A stretch of 64,000 nt of DNA from positions 68,185-132,184 of the forward strand of contig JAVVEL010000005.1 in the NCBI GenBank assembly GCA_032260385.1, in the 5' to 3' direction. Below, piece after piece: positions 26,762 to 36,037 of the stretch. Under the pieces are notes generated by a model. That model was not told the DNA's origin. It saw only the letters and a list, made by a program, of their open reading frames with translations, and ran no database searches. Source of the DNA: UBA9300 sp032260385 (GTDB taxonomy: Bacteria; Bacteroidota; Bacteroidia; Bacteroidales; VadinHA17). Positions within the stretch are counted from its first letter, which is position 1; each line of letters opens with the position of its first letter. The translations under genes and the position numbers were made by a program.

Positions 26762-28093
26762 ATGAAAAAGGTAATCCTATTAGCTTTAACACTGACAATA
26801 ATTATTACAGCATGCGGGCCCGGAAACAACGGTGAACTTGTAGGCATACCGGGAAGGAAAAAATTCTTTGAGCCTGAACCCTTCGAAATGGCATTCATCC
26901 CCGCAGGCAGTTTCATAATGGGCCCAAGCGATCAGGACGCACTGTTCTCAATGAATACCCTCTCACGTACTGTTACGGTACCTGCATTCTGGATGGACCA
27001 GACTGAAATTACCAATAACAAGTACAGGCAGTTCGTATACTGGGTGCGTGATTCAATACTCAGGACAAAGCTTGGTGAGGCGCAAATACCTGACTATGAG
27101 TTTTTCCGGGTGGATGACGAAGGCAATGAAATAGACCCCCCCGTAATTAACTGGGATGAAAAAATAGACATGGATGTGCTGGAAATTGCTGATGTTGTTG
27201 AGGAAATGTACTATCCTCCAAATGAAAGATTTAACAACAGGAAACAGGTTGATGTAAGAAAACTCAACTATATCTATTTCTGGGTTGATTACCAGCAGGC
27301 GGCAAAAGCTACCTATGATGCTGAAAATGAGAGGTACGAAGGTAAGGTCTATGACCTCGACGGTGTTGAATCGGATGTCCAGGACCGTTCTTCATTTATC
27401 ATGCAGGACCAGGTTAATATATACCCCGATACCCTGGCATGGATACGCGATTTTACCTACTCTTTCAATGAACCGCATGCCTCAATCTATTTCTGGCACC
27501 CCTCATTCGATGATTATCCCGTCGTTGGGGTTACATGGAAACAGGCCACGGCCTTCAGCATCTGGAGAACCGATTTTATGAATGCCCACCTGCGTGCACA
27601 GGGCATGGTAGACGTTCAGAACTACAGGCTGCCCCTTGAAACAGAATGGGAATATGCCGCCAGGGGAGGGCTCGACCTTTCGATGTATCCATGGGGAGGC
27701 CCCTATACAAGAAACTATGAAGGTTGCTTCCTGGCAAACTTCAAACCCCTCAGGGGTAATTATATCGACGACGGAGCAGCCTATACCGCTGAAGTCGCAT
27801 CCTACGAACCCAATGAATTCGGACTCTATGATATGGCAGGTAATGTTGCCGAATGGACCTCATCCGCCTATCATCCTTCATCATATATATTCACCCACGA
27901 TCTTAGTCCCGATTATAAGTATAATGCAAAACCCGACGATCCCGCGGTACTTAAACGCAAAGTTATCAGAGGCGGTTCCTGGAAAGATATAGGATACTAC
28001 CTCCAGGTTAGCGCCCGCGATTTTGAATATCAGGATTCAGCAAAATGCTTCATCGGTTTCCGTAACGTCAGATCTTATATTGGAGTTGATTAA
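26762..28093 (+). CDS. porK: Type IX secretion lipoprotein PorK/GldK
   Basis: PorK/GldK is an outer-membrane lipoprotein that forms the periplasmic ring of the T9SS together with PorN. The signal ends in the lipobox IITAC (Cys near residue 19). The body is a formylglycine-generating-enzyme (sulfatase-modifying) fold with PAGSFIMG near residue 46, an internal insertion around residues 100-190, and the C-terminal RGGSWKD and GFRNVR motifs. In this family the fold is used structurally. The length of 443 residues is normal. It is followed 41 bases later by porL. Confidence 0.95.
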   Translation: MKKVILLALTLTIIITACGPGNNGELVGIPGRKKFFEPEPFEMAFIPAGSFIMGPSDQDALFSMNTLSRTVTVPAFWMDQTEITNNKYRQFVYWVRDSILRTKLGEAQIPDYEFFRVDDEGNEIDPPVINWDEKIDMDVLEIADVVEEMYYPPNERFNNRKQVDVRKLNYIYFWVDYQQAAKATYDAENERYEGKVYDLDGVESDVQDRSSFIMQDQVNIYPDTLAWIRDFTYSFNEPHASIYFWHPSFDDYPVVGVTWKQATAFSIWRTDFMNAHLRAQGMVDVQNYRLPLETEWEYAARGGLDLSMYPWGGPYTRNYEGCFLANFKPLRGNYIDDGAAYTAEVASYEPNEFGLYDMAGNVAEWTSSAYHPSSYIFTHDLSPDYKYNAKPDDPAVLKRKVIRGGSWKDIGYYLQVSARDFEYQDSAKCFIGFRNVRSYIGVD

Positions 28094-28134
28094 ACAGATA
28101 ATTATTAGTAAGTCAAACCCTTAAATCCAGGTAT

Positions 28135-29052
28135 ATGGGACTATCAACAATAGTACAAAGCAGCGGCTGGAAAAGTTTTATGGCAAAACTTTACGGCATT
28201 GGTGCATCAATAGTAATTCTCGGAGCCCTTTTTAAAATCCAGCATTATCCACAGGCAGGCCTCTTCCTTTTCATTGGACTTACTACTGAAGCAATAATCT
28301 TCTTCTTCTCAGCATTTGAACCACTTCACGAAGAACCCGACTGGTCTCTGGTTTACCCTGAACTGGCAGGTATGCCTGAAGATGAAGGAGAGCTGGGATT
28401 AATACCCCCAAAGGCACATATGGGAGCCGTACCCACAGGTGGCTCGGCAGCACTGGCCAAATTTGATGAAATGCTGGTTAATGCCGATATAAGCCCCGAT
28501 GTCTTTGAAAGACTGGGTAAAGGTCTTAAAAAGCTGAATAATACCACCGAAAGCCTCAATGCCATGGGCGATGCCACGGCTGCAACAGGAAAATTCGTGG
28601 AGTCTGTCGAAAAAGCAGCTGAAACACTGTCATCCACAACCGATGACTACGCAAAGAAAAGTGAAGATCTTGGATCATCACTGGAGAAACTTGAACATTC
28701 CTACCACAGTACGGCCAAAATAATAAATGAAACGGGAAGCAGCTACAGGGATATGACCGAAGCCCTTACCCAGATAGAAGGTAGCAGCAAGTCGTACCAG
28801 GACCAGCTGGAAACAGTAAATAAAAACCTCTCAGCCCTCAATGCAGTGTATGAACTGCAGCTTAAAGGCGCAAATGAACAGGTCAGGGATGCCGAAGAAA
28901 TGATGAAGGGCGTGCAAACTATGTTAAGCGACCTGAGAAGCTCTGCCGATGAAGCTTCAAAATACCGTACCGAAATAAGTAAGCTGAACGAAAACCTGGC
29001 TTCACTCAATTCAGTGTATGGAAATATGCTTTCTGCCATGAATATTAAATAA
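28135..29052 (+). CDS. porL: Type IX secretion motor protein PorL/GldL
   Basis: PorL/GldL and PorM/GldM form the proton-driven inner-membrane motor of the T9SS. The 305-residue protein has two transmembrane helices in its first 62 residues. The second carries Glu52 in LTTEAIIFFF, the position of the key proton-path glutamate; Lys34 and His37 lie between the helices. The long cytoplasmic tail (about 80-305) is rich in coiled coil. It is longer than the Flavobacterium GldL and closer in length to Porphyromonas PorL. Confidence 0.95.
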   Translation: MGLSTIVQSSGWKSFMAKLYGIGASIVILGALFKIQHYPQAGLFLFIGLTTEAIIFFFSAFEPLHEEPDWSLVYPELAGMPEDEGELGLIPPKAHMGAVPTGGSAALAKFDEMLVNADISPDVFERLGKGLKKLNNTTESLNAMGDATAATGKFVESVEKAAETLSSTTDDYAKKSEDLGSSLEKLEHSYHSTAKIINETGSSYRDMTEALTQIEGSSKSYQDQLETVNKNLSALNAVYELQLKGANEQVRDAEEMMKGVQTMLSDLRSSADEASKYRTEISKLNENLASLNSVYGNMLSAMNIK

Positions 29053-29084
29053 AAAGTAAGCTCCAAAAAAACTAACTCCGGAAT

Positions 29085-30725
29085 ATGGCTAAAGGAAAAG
29101 AAACACCACGGCAAAAGATGATCGGTATGATGTACCTGATCCTCACGGCTATGCTTGCCCTCAATGTATCAAAAGAAGCCGTGGATGCATTCGCAAAAGT
29201 CGAAAAAGGTCTTGAAAAAACTCTCGCCAACTACCAGAAAAAGAATAACGAAATCTATAAGGAGTTTGACCGGGCAGCAGCAGAAAACGAAGCAAAGGCA
29301 GGTGAATGGAGGAGAAAGGCTTACGAGGTTAAGCAAAGAGCCGATGAAATATATGAATATGTCCAGGACCTCAAAATTGAAATCATAACCAAGGCAGACG
29401 GTGCAGATACTGAAGGACTGGTTGGACGGCGTGTCGTTATCGACTCGGTGAAAAAATACGATGAAAACAACGTACCCTCAGAAGTGCTCATAGGTGCCAA
29501 TCATGATCAGAAAGCTTATGCCCTGCGTGCCCTGATCGATGAATACAGAACATGGCTCATCGATGATATAATACATGGTGAAAATATCTCGGTTGAACAA
29601 TCAATAATGGAAACCCTCAGCACTGAACCCGGACAGGCACCCGATGGATCAATGGAAAACTGGGAGGAAAATACCCTTGCCGAACTGCCCCTGATAGCTG
29701 CCATAGTGATGCTCTCAAAGATACAGGTGGATATACGAAACTCCGAAACAGACGTCATAATGTTTCTCAATGACCAGATCACGGCAGGCGACTTTAAATT
29801 TACCGATATCGAAGCTACCGTGCTGGCCAACTCCAGCTACGTGATGAGGGGAAATACCTACGAAGCCGAAGTGTTTATAGCAGCCTCCGATACAACCAAA
29901 CAACCCGAAATACTGGTGGGCGACTACCGCGAAACAATGACTGCCGACGGATCAGTGAGCTATGAAATGGTGGGCGACTATACAAAACTCGAAGTAAATG
30001 AGAGGGGAAGGGGCATTTACAGATCAACAGCATCATCAATAGGCCTTAAATCATACCGCGGACTGATCAAACTGCAGGCTCCGGACGGCTCTGAAGTGGC
30101 TTACCCCTTCGAAGAATCATATAACGTGGGTGCACCTAATGTCATAGTGTCACCAACAGCAATGAACGTACTCTACGTTGGTATAGATAACCCCATAGAC
30201 ATATCCGTGCCGGGTTATGCCTCCAACCTTATACAGGCTTCCATGAGCAATGGTACAATAAGAAGGGGACGTGTTGAAGGCTACCGTGGTGAATGGGCTG
30301 CCAGGCCACAAAATATAGGGCAGACAGCATCAATAAATGTAAGCGTGAACGTAGAGGGCGAAAGAATGTCCTTCCCTCCCTATGAGTTCAGGGTGCAGAG
30401 AATACCCGACCCCGTAGCCAGATTTGCAGGTATGTCAGAAGGAACAGTAGATAAAAACGTTGCCCTTGCACAACCGGGCGTATTTGCCGTGCTCGAAAAC
30501 TTCCTCTTCGACCTTGAATACAGGGTAACACAGTTCACCGTCTCAGTACAGCAGAGAGGCTTCGACAGGAGCGAAACATCCAACAGCGCACGACTGACAC
30601 AGGAACAAAGAGCACTTATTGAATCTCTTAACAGGGGACAGAAACTTTCGATTATTAATATCAGGGCTGTTGCACCCGATGAGTCGACAAGAAGACTGCC
30701 GCCAATTATATTAACGATAAATTAA
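29085..30725 (+). CDS. porM: Type IX secretion motor protein PorM/GldM
   Basis: PorM/GldM crosses the periplasm from the PorL motor to the PorK-PorN ring. The 546-residue protein begins with the family signature KETPRQKMIGMMYLILTAM, whose single transmembrane helix lies at about residues 12-30. A long helical region and several beta-sandwich domains follow in the periplasm. The NVSKEAVDAF stretch just after the helix is conserved. It begins 32 bases after porL. Confidence 0.96.
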   Translation: MAKGKETPRQKMIGMMYLILTAMLALNVSKEAVDAFAKVEKGLEKTLANYQKKNNEIYKEFDRAAAENEAKAGEWRRKAYEVKQRADEIYEYVQDLKIEIITKADGADTEGLVGRRVVIDSVKKYDENNVPSEVLIGANHDQKAYALRALIDEYRTWLIDDIIHGENISVEQSIMETLSTEPGQAPDGSMENWEENTLAELPLIAAIVMLSKIQVDIRNSETDVIMFLNDQITAGDFKFTDIEATVLANSSYVMRGNTYEAEVFIAASDTTKQPEILVGDYRETMTADGSVSYEMVGDYTKLEVNERGRGIYRSTASSIGLKSYRGLIKLQAPDGSEVAYPFEESYNVGAPNVIVSPTAMNVLYVGIDNPIDISVPGYASNLIQASMSNGTIRRGRVEGYRGEWAARPQNIGQTASINVSVNVEGERMSFPPYEFRVQRIPDPVARFAGMSEGTVDKNVALAQPGVFAVLENFLFDLEYRVTQFTVSVQQRGFDRSETSNSARLTQEQRALIESLNRGQKLSIINIRAVAPDESTRRLPPIILTIN

Positions 30726-30740
30726 AAACAGCATAGGATC

Positions 30741-31562
30741 ATGAAAAGAATACTTCTTCTCGGATTAATCGTTTTGCTCTTCTCATCAGCCGGATTCAGC
30801 CAGTCATTTGGTGATATCTACGATAAAGCAATCGATAACAGCGAGGCAATACCTTATCCCTTCCTCAGAGAGGCCGATGTACCATGGTCAAAACGTATAT
30901 GGAGACTGATTGACATGAGGGAAAAAATGAACCATACACTCTATTACCCTCTGACAGAAAGACCTGATGGAAGAAAAAACCTTATCAGTATAATTCTCGG
31001 TGAAGTAAAGGCAGGAAACCTTAATGCCTACGACCCCGAAGCAATGAATGTAAGCGTTACTTATTCCGATATTGAATCAATTATGGGAGGAGGGATCGAT
31101 ACAGTCCAGATACCCGACATGCAGGGTGTGATGAGGGATACCGTGATCTATTATGAACCCGACCCCGCTGATGTAAAACAACTCATGATACTCGAAGAAT
31201 GGTATTTCGACAAGAAACATTCAACCATGGAGGTAAGAATCATCGGCATGAGCCCCATAAGGGTCTTCTTTGACCCGCAGCTCGACAGGATTTCACGCGT
31301 ACAGCTCTTCTGGATCAAATATGAAGACTTCCGGGATACCTTCGCAAAACATGAAGCCTTCAACAGGTTTAATGACGCACAGAGAATATCCTTCGACGAC
31401 CTCTTCCTGCAACGGCGATTCTCAGGCACTGTGTATGCCCAATCAAATGTGTACGACGACAGGCTCATAAACCAGTATAAGGTGGGTAAGTCAGCACTCT
31501 ATGAAGCAGAGAGAATAGAGGAAGAATTGCGTGTGTTCGAACACGATCTCTGGGAATACTAG
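30741..31562 (+). CDS. porN: Type IX secretion ring protein PorN/GldN
   Basis: PorN/GldN binds the PorK lipoprotein to make the outer-membrane-associated ring of the T9SS. The 273-residue protein has a signal peptide ending near residue 20 (FSQ) and the conserved ADVPWSKRIWRLIDMREKMN stretch. The motif FFDPQLDRI lies in the middle. It is the last gene of the operon, 15 bases after porM, and is followed by a strong terminator. Confidence 0.95.
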   Translation: MKRILLLGLIVLLFSSAGFSQSFGDIYDKAIDNSEAIPYPFLREADVPWSKRIWRLIDMREKMNHTLYYPLTERPDGRKNLISIILGEVKAGNLNAYDPEAMNVSVTYSDIESIMGGGIDTVQIPDMQGVMRDTVIYYEPDPADVKQLMILEEWYFDKKHSTMEVRIIGMSPIRVFFDPQLDRISRVQLFWIKYEDFRDTFAKHEAFNRFNDAQRISFDDLFLQRRFSGTVYAQSNVYDDRLINQYKVGKSALYEAERIEEELRVFEHDLWEY

Positions 31563-31589
31563 TACCACACATACGACATACAACAAAAG

Positions 31590-31616
31590 GCTGGCGGTTT
31601 ACGTCAGCTTTTTTTT
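31590..31616 (+). terminator. Rho-independent terminator of the porPKLMN operon
   Basis: A 7-bp stem (GCTGGCG pairing with CGTCAGC, one G-T pair) around a GTTTA loop is followed by eight T residues. It lies 27 bases after the porN stop. The T-tract overlaps the stop codon of the convergent manC gene. Confidence 0.92.
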
Positions 31617-32700
31617 ATAATAAATCATCCCCCATCCTGTCGCTTATGTCTTCTATATACTTCTTAATATCCTGCTCCTCCTTGCGCTCCACGATAAGCA
31701 AGACATCTCCGGAATCCACAATGATATAATCCTTCAGCCCCTGGACTACCGCAATCTTACCTTCAGGGAGCTTGATAATGCTGTCTTTGACACCGTAACT
31801 GAAAACCGATTCCAGGGTACCCGAATTACCGTCGCGATCCCGGTGGTTATGCTCACCCAGTGAACTCCAGGTACCAAGGTCAGACCATCCGAAATTTGAA
31901 CATCTTACATATACATTATCAGCCTTTTCCATTATGCCGTAATCTATGGATATGCTCAGACATTCTGAATATATTCTTGTCACTGCATCCTCCTCCTCTT
32001 CAGTGCCCAGCTGATCCTTATACAGATCAAATGTTGAATACATGTCATGCAGGTGCACTTCAAAGGCTGAAATAATAGTACTGGCCCTCCACAAAAATAT
32101 GCCGGAGTTCCAGTAAAAATCGCCACTCCTGAGGAAGATCTCGGCCAGCTCACGCTTGGGCTTTTCCGTGAAGGTTTTAACCTTCATGAGGTTTTTATAT
32201 GCTTCAACAGGCTTCTTTATGTTGGCCTGTATATACCCGTAACCTGTTTCCGGCCTGTCGGGTTTCATGCCCAGTGTAAGAAGGACATCATCACCACTTA
32301 TAAATTCAAAACATTCATTGATAACCTTTTGAAATTCTTTCCTTTGCTTGATAAGATGGTCGGCAGGACTCACAAGCATAAGGGCATCAGGATCCCTCTT
32401 CAATATCCTGAATGCGGCATAGGCCACACATGGAGCGGTGTTCCTCCGCATCGGCTCGGTGAGAATATTTTCCACGGGTATGTCAACCTGCTCCTTAACA
32501 AGGTCGCGGTAGCTTTCATTCGTTACTATTATGATATTCTCCCTGGGACATAAGCCCTCAAAACGGTTAACCGTATCCTGTAATAAAGTTGTGCCGGTGC
32601 CCAGTATGTCGAGAAATTGCTTGGGTTTAACATCACGGCTCAGGGGCCAGAAACGGGTACCCGCACCCCCGGCCATAATAACTATATACCTGTTTTTCAT
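31615..32700 (-). CDS. manC: Mannose-1-phosphate guanylyltransferase
   Basis: ManC makes GDP-mannose from mannose 1-phosphate and GTP for polysaccharide and glycoprotein synthesis. The 361-residue protein has the nucleotidyltransferase signature GGAGTRFWPLSR at the N-terminus, the FTEKP motif near residue 177 and the left-handed helix region at the C-terminus. It lacks the fused phosphomannose isomerase domain of the long enzymes. A full Bacteroidota promoter precedes it, and its 3' end overlaps the porN terminator. Confidence 0.94.
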   Translation of the reverse strand: MKNRYIVIMAGGAGTRFWPLSRDVKPKQFLDILGTGTTLLQDTVNRFEGLCPRENIIIVTNESYRDLVKEQVDIPVENILTEPMRRNTAPCVAYAAFRILKRDPDALMLVSPADHLIKQRKEFQKVINECFEFISGDDVLLTLGMKPDRPETGYGYIQANIKKPVEAYKNLMKVKTFTEKPKRELAEIFLRSGDFYWNSGIFLWRASTIISAFEVHLHDMYSTFDLYKDQLGTEEEEDAVTRIYSECLSISIDYGIMEKADNVYVRCSNFGWSDLGTWSSLGEHNHRDRDGNSGTLESVFSYGVKDSIIKLPEGKIAVVQGLKDYIIVDSGDVLLIVERKEEQDIKKYIEDISDRMGDDLL

Positions 32701-32729
32701 ATTATTATGTAGGTTTGTTCTGTCTGAAA

Positions 32730-32759
32730 CAAAGATACTAAATAAGGTACTTATAACAA
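32730..32759 (-). promoter_or_regulatory. Promoter TTG-N19-TATCTTTG for manC
   Basis: On the reverse strand, TTG at 32759-32757 and TATCTTTG at 32737-32730 are separated by 19 bases. The ATG follows 29 bases later. Confidence 0.7.
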
Positions 32760-32879
32760 GATCAAATGCCTATTTATTATAGAATCCCGGAATAATCCGG
32801 CATGCCACTATTCCAATATTGCAGCAGGGCATTATTACAGCATTCCATTATCCTCTCTTTTTTGTACATTTACTGTCAA

Positions 32880-33635
32880 ATGCAATATATGGTGACTCAC
32901 ATTATAGAATCCATAGGGCTCTATTTCATTTTTCTTGGCAAATCCTTCAAAAAGCCCGAGAAACACGGTGTTTATTACCGCCAGACAATGAAAGAACTTA
33001 TTAACCTGGGTGTAAACTCAATAGGCATAGTGATAGTGATATCTGTCTTTATGGGTGCCGCAATAACACTTCAGACAGCATATAATACAGATAATCCCAT
33101 CTATCCGCGCTATCTTATCGGCCTGGGATGCCGCGATTCAATAATTCTTGAATTCGCATCAACCATGGTAGCACTCATACTTGCAGGAAAGGTGGGCTCG
33201 CATATAGCCTCTGAGATAGGCACCATGAGGATTACCGAACAGATTGACGCACTCGATATAATGGGAGTCAATACAATTTCCTACCTTATACTCCCAAAAA
33301 TCGTTGCAACCCTTATCTTCTTCCCCTTCCTTACCCTTATCAGCATAACTTTCGGCATTTTTGGCGGATATCTTTCAGCCGTCACCACGGGTGTGGTATC
33401 TTCCAGTGATTTTATATATGGTTTACAATATGCCTTTGTACCTTATTATATTACCTATTCACTTATAAAAACCGTGGTTTTCGCCTTTATTATAAGCTCC
33501 GTCTCGGGCTTCCAGGGGTTCTATGTCTCGGGAGGCTCCCTCGACGTGGGTAAGGCAAGCACCCGCTCAGTGGTTTACAGCTGCATACTAATACTATTGT
33601 TTAACCTTGTCCTAACCCAAATGTTGCTGTCATGA
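32880..33635 (+). CDS. mlaE: MlaE/YrbE-family ABC transporter permease
   Basis: MlaE-type permeases form the inner-membrane core of phospholipid-trafficking (Mla/MCE) transporters. The product of about 251 residues has five to six membrane helices and the family's EIGTMRITEQIDAL motif, which contacts the ATPase. The ATG at 32880 (or 32889) is chosen over the longer frame from 32802, because the extra residues have no counterpart in the family and a near-match -7 element (TACATTTA) sits just upstream. It overlaps mlaF by four bases. No MCE-domain (MlaD) gene follows, so that partner must lie elsewhere. Confidence 0.9.
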   Translation: MQYMVTHIIESIGLYFIFLGKSFKKPEKHGVYYRQTMKELINLGVNSIGIVIVISVFMGAAITLQTAYNTDNPIYPRYLIGLGCRDSIILEFASTMVALILAGKVGSHIASEIGTMRITEQIDALDIMGVNTISYLILPKIVATLIFFPFLTLISITFGIFGGYLSAVTTGVVSSSDFIYGLQYAFVPYYITYSLIKTVVFAFIISSVSGFQGFYVSGGSLDVGKASTRSVVYSCILILLFNLVLTQMLLS

Positions 33636-34378
33636 TAAGGATAATAAATGCCACGAAGGCCTTCAATGACAATATAGTGCTTGACAATGTTTCGATTAAT
33701 TTCGATGCAGGCAAGACCAACCTCGTTATCGGCCGCAGCGGATCAGGAAAAACAGTGCTGCTGAAAACAATTGTCGGCCTCCTGGAACTCGACAAGGGTG
33801 AAATATGGTATGATAAGACTCGTTTCGATAACCTCGATTTTAAAAGCAGGAAAACCATTCGCCGTGAAATAGGTATGCTCTTCCAGGGCAGTGCCCTCTT
33901 CGATTCAATGACGGTGGAAGAAAATGTAATGTTCAAGCTTGATATGTTCACAAATATGAGCCGGGCCGAAAAGAAGAAGCGTGTCGATTACTGCCTTGAC
34001 CGGGTAAATATTATGGAAGCCAATAGTTTACTCCCTTCTGAACTGTCGGGGGGCATGCGTAAACGAGTTGCCATAGCCAGGGCCATAGTCCTCAACCCCG
34101 GCTATCTGTTTTGCGATGAACCAAATTCAGGCCTGGATCCTGAAACCGCAATCCTGATAGATAAGCTTATAAAAGATATCACCGATGAGTTTAAAATGAC
34201 CACAATAGTGAATACCCACGATATGAATTCCGTGATGGAGATAGGTGAAAAAGTGATTTTTATTTCCGGGGGACGCAAACAATGGGAAGGGACTAACATG
34301 GAAATACTTAAATCCGGCTGTAAGCCCCTGAACGATTTTATCTTTGCGAGTGAACTGACAAAACAGTTAAAACACTAA
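33632..34378 (+). CDS. mlaF: MlaF-type ABC transporter ATP-binding protein
   Basis: The 248-residue ATPase drives the MlaE permease. Walker A is GRSGSGKT near residue 33, the Q-loop is in LFQGSALFDSMTV, the ABC signature is LSGGMRKRVAIARA near residue 135, and Walker B is LFCDEPNSGLD. The GSALFDSMTVEEN stretch is characteristic of MlaF. It overlaps mlaE by four bases (translational coupling) and its stop overlaps the convergent DUF4834 gene by four bases. Confidence 0.94.
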   Translation: MIRIINATKAFNDNIVLDNVSINFDAGKTNLVIGRSGSGKTVLLKTIVGLLELDKGEIWYDKTRFDNLDFKSRKTIRREIGMLFQGSALFDSMTVEENVMFKLDMFTNMSRAEKKKRVDYCLDRVNIMEANSLLPSELSGGMRKRVAIARAIVLNPGYLFCDEPNSGLDPETAILIDKLIKDITDEFKMTTIVNTHDMNSVMEIGEKVIFISGGRKQWEGTNMEILKSGCKPLNDFIFASELTKQLKH

Positions 34379-34566
34379 TCTTCATCGTCAACCTCCTCAT
34401 AATCAATATACTCGCCCATATCATCGGGAAATCCCTTCTTTCCGCCTGCATTTTTTATATTGCTGTCATCATCCCTCCCCTTCTTTTTGCCACCGGAGAG
34501 AAAACGCCCTATCATATTAACTATGAGATATATCAATATCCCTATTAAAATTATTCTAAGCCACAC
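34375..34566 (-). CDS. Small DUF4834-type membrane protein
   Basis: This 63-residue protein has one N-terminal membrane helix (about residues 3-20), a basic stretch (GGKKKGR) and a very acidic tail ending in DEEV/DED-type residues. This matches the Bacteroidota DUF4834 family; its function is unknown. It begins eight bases after the DUF5723 gene and probably shares its transcript. Confidence 0.7.
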   Translation of the reverse strand: MWLRIILIGILIYLIVNMIGRFLSGGKKKGRDDDSNIKNAGGKKGFPDDMGEYIDYEEVDDED

Positions 34567-34574
34567 CTTTCCTC

Positions 34575-36035
34575 CTATTCTGCTAACATTGGTTTATCAA
34601 TCCTGTTTAAGACTGCCCTGCCAAACATCAGGTTAAATCCGAAACGCATATTTATATAATCAAGCCTCTGCGGCAAAACGAAACGATCATTTCCACCATC
34701 ACCGGTAAACTCAAGCCATGCTACCGGGATCTGGTCAATGACTGCATAGAACTGAACCGGGCCGCCCCTCACCCCAAAACCAAAGCCGAAATTATTGTAA
34801 GTCCTGTTGGTCATGGTATAACTGATGCTGGTCGACAACACATCCCCGGCAAAAAGGCTTGCCGAGAGGGTAAGCGATTCTCTCACTCCCATTCCTATCG
34901 TTGTGCGCGAAAGGAGTCCGAGCGACAGGAAATCGACAGGCTTGTATGAGGCTGCAAGGTAGACCTTTGTGGGCAGCCACGTTGTATGGGCCTGGTCACC
35001 GGCAACAAAATCGAAGGTCTGCAGCAGGGAATCACCAAATTCCTCTATTATCTCACCAATATCTTTGTCGCCAATTATTCCTTCCGTTATGTCAATACCT
35101 TCAAAGGTAAACTCATTGGATGCCGTGTAATTATAGGTTTCCTTCCCCCACCTGATAAAGCCCAGGTCGATAATACTTGCCGATAGTTTAAGGTTTTCCA
35201 TAAGGCTGTATTCAGCTCCCAGGTCCAGGCCCAGGCCGGTATTTCTGAAACTTGGCACCACATCACCGAAGGCAAAGTCTTCCCTGAAGTCGATATCAGC
35301 AATAAAACCCTCTGCATTAAGTGAGTCATCAAATGGACCGTTCAGCTTCAGAGCCAAATCAGCATCAACCACATGGGAATAGTCTTCATTAACCTGTATT
35401 TCCAGATCATTTGCCACCAGCGAAGCACCCAGGGCTCCCTGCATTATTTTCAGCCGGCCGCCAACACGTAAACGATCAGTGATATTCCTTGACAGCCCGA
35501 TGTAGGTTTCAAGGTAGGCCTGGGCCTGAAAGCCTGTCCCTGAAAGACTGGCAGTAGAGCCGACAAAATCCTCGTTGCCCTCAAGGGCCAGGGTGAACAG
35601 GTCTGCAGGCAGCCTTGCGCTCGCCGAACTTTTGAGTGCCAGCCCCACCTCAAGCCACCATACATCAGCCACAGTGAGGCCAAGGTTTAAAATTGGTACA
35701 TCTAGCCCGGTCGACACAAAACCCTTCCGGCCAATACTCCTGAAAAAACTATCCCTGTCATAATCGGGGTGCAGAATGGTCATTACCGAATCGGTCCCGG
35801 GCATGGGCTGTAAAAACCTGCTAAGGTCGAACAGGTTATTACTCATTCCGAAATAAGCCCCCGAAAGTAAGGGCAGGCCAATGTATAAATTGGCATCAGG
35901 CCTGTAGGCAGGATTCATCTGTGCCGATTGGGGTATATTAAGAAAATATTGTGTCTGTATATGCTGGGCAAAGGCACCCGATCCCACAAGAAGGATCATA
36001 ATCGTCAAACCCTTCGCTTTTATTCTCTTCTTCAT
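34575..36035 (-). CDS. DUF5723 family outer-membrane protein
   Basis: The 486-residue protein has a signal peptide (about residues 1-23, ending AFAQ) and an otherwise beta-rich sequence of alternating polar and hydrophobic strands with many glycine and aromatic residues, as expected for an outer-membrane barrel. The start QHIQTQYFLNIPQSAQMNPA resembles the DUF5723 family of Bacteroidota. It is three bases from a lipoprotein gene upstream in the same operon, so the two may form an envelope complex. No specific function is known. Confidence 0.75.
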   Translation of the reverse strand: MKKRIKAKGLTIMILLVGSGAFAQHIQTQYFLNIPQSAQMNPAYRPDANLYIGLPLLSGAYFGMSNNLFDLSRFLQPMPGTDSVMTILHPDYDRDSFFRSIGRKGFVSTGLDVPILNLGLTVADVWWLEVGLALKSSASARLPADLFTLALEGNEDFVGSTASLSGTGFQAQAYLETYIGLSRNITDRLRVGGRLKIMQGALGASLVANDLEIQVNEDYSHVVDADLALKLNGPFDDSLNAEGFIADIDFREDFAFGDVVPSFRNTGLGLDLGAEYSLMENLKLSASIIDLGFIRWGKETYNYTASNEFTFEGIDITEGIIGDKDIGEIIEEFGDSLLQTFDFVAGDQAHTTWLPTKVYLAASYKPVDFLSLGLLSRTTIGMGVRESLTLSASLFAGDVLSTSISYTMTNRTYNNFGFGFGVRGGPVQFYAVIDQIPVAWLEFTGDGGNDRFVLPQRLDYINMRFGFNLMFGRAVLNRIDKPMLAE

Positions 36036-36037
36036 AA

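Noticed and set aside
32802..32879. 26-residue N-terminal extension of MlaE
   Set aside because: It lies across a likely promoter and has no match to MlaE proteins of normal length.
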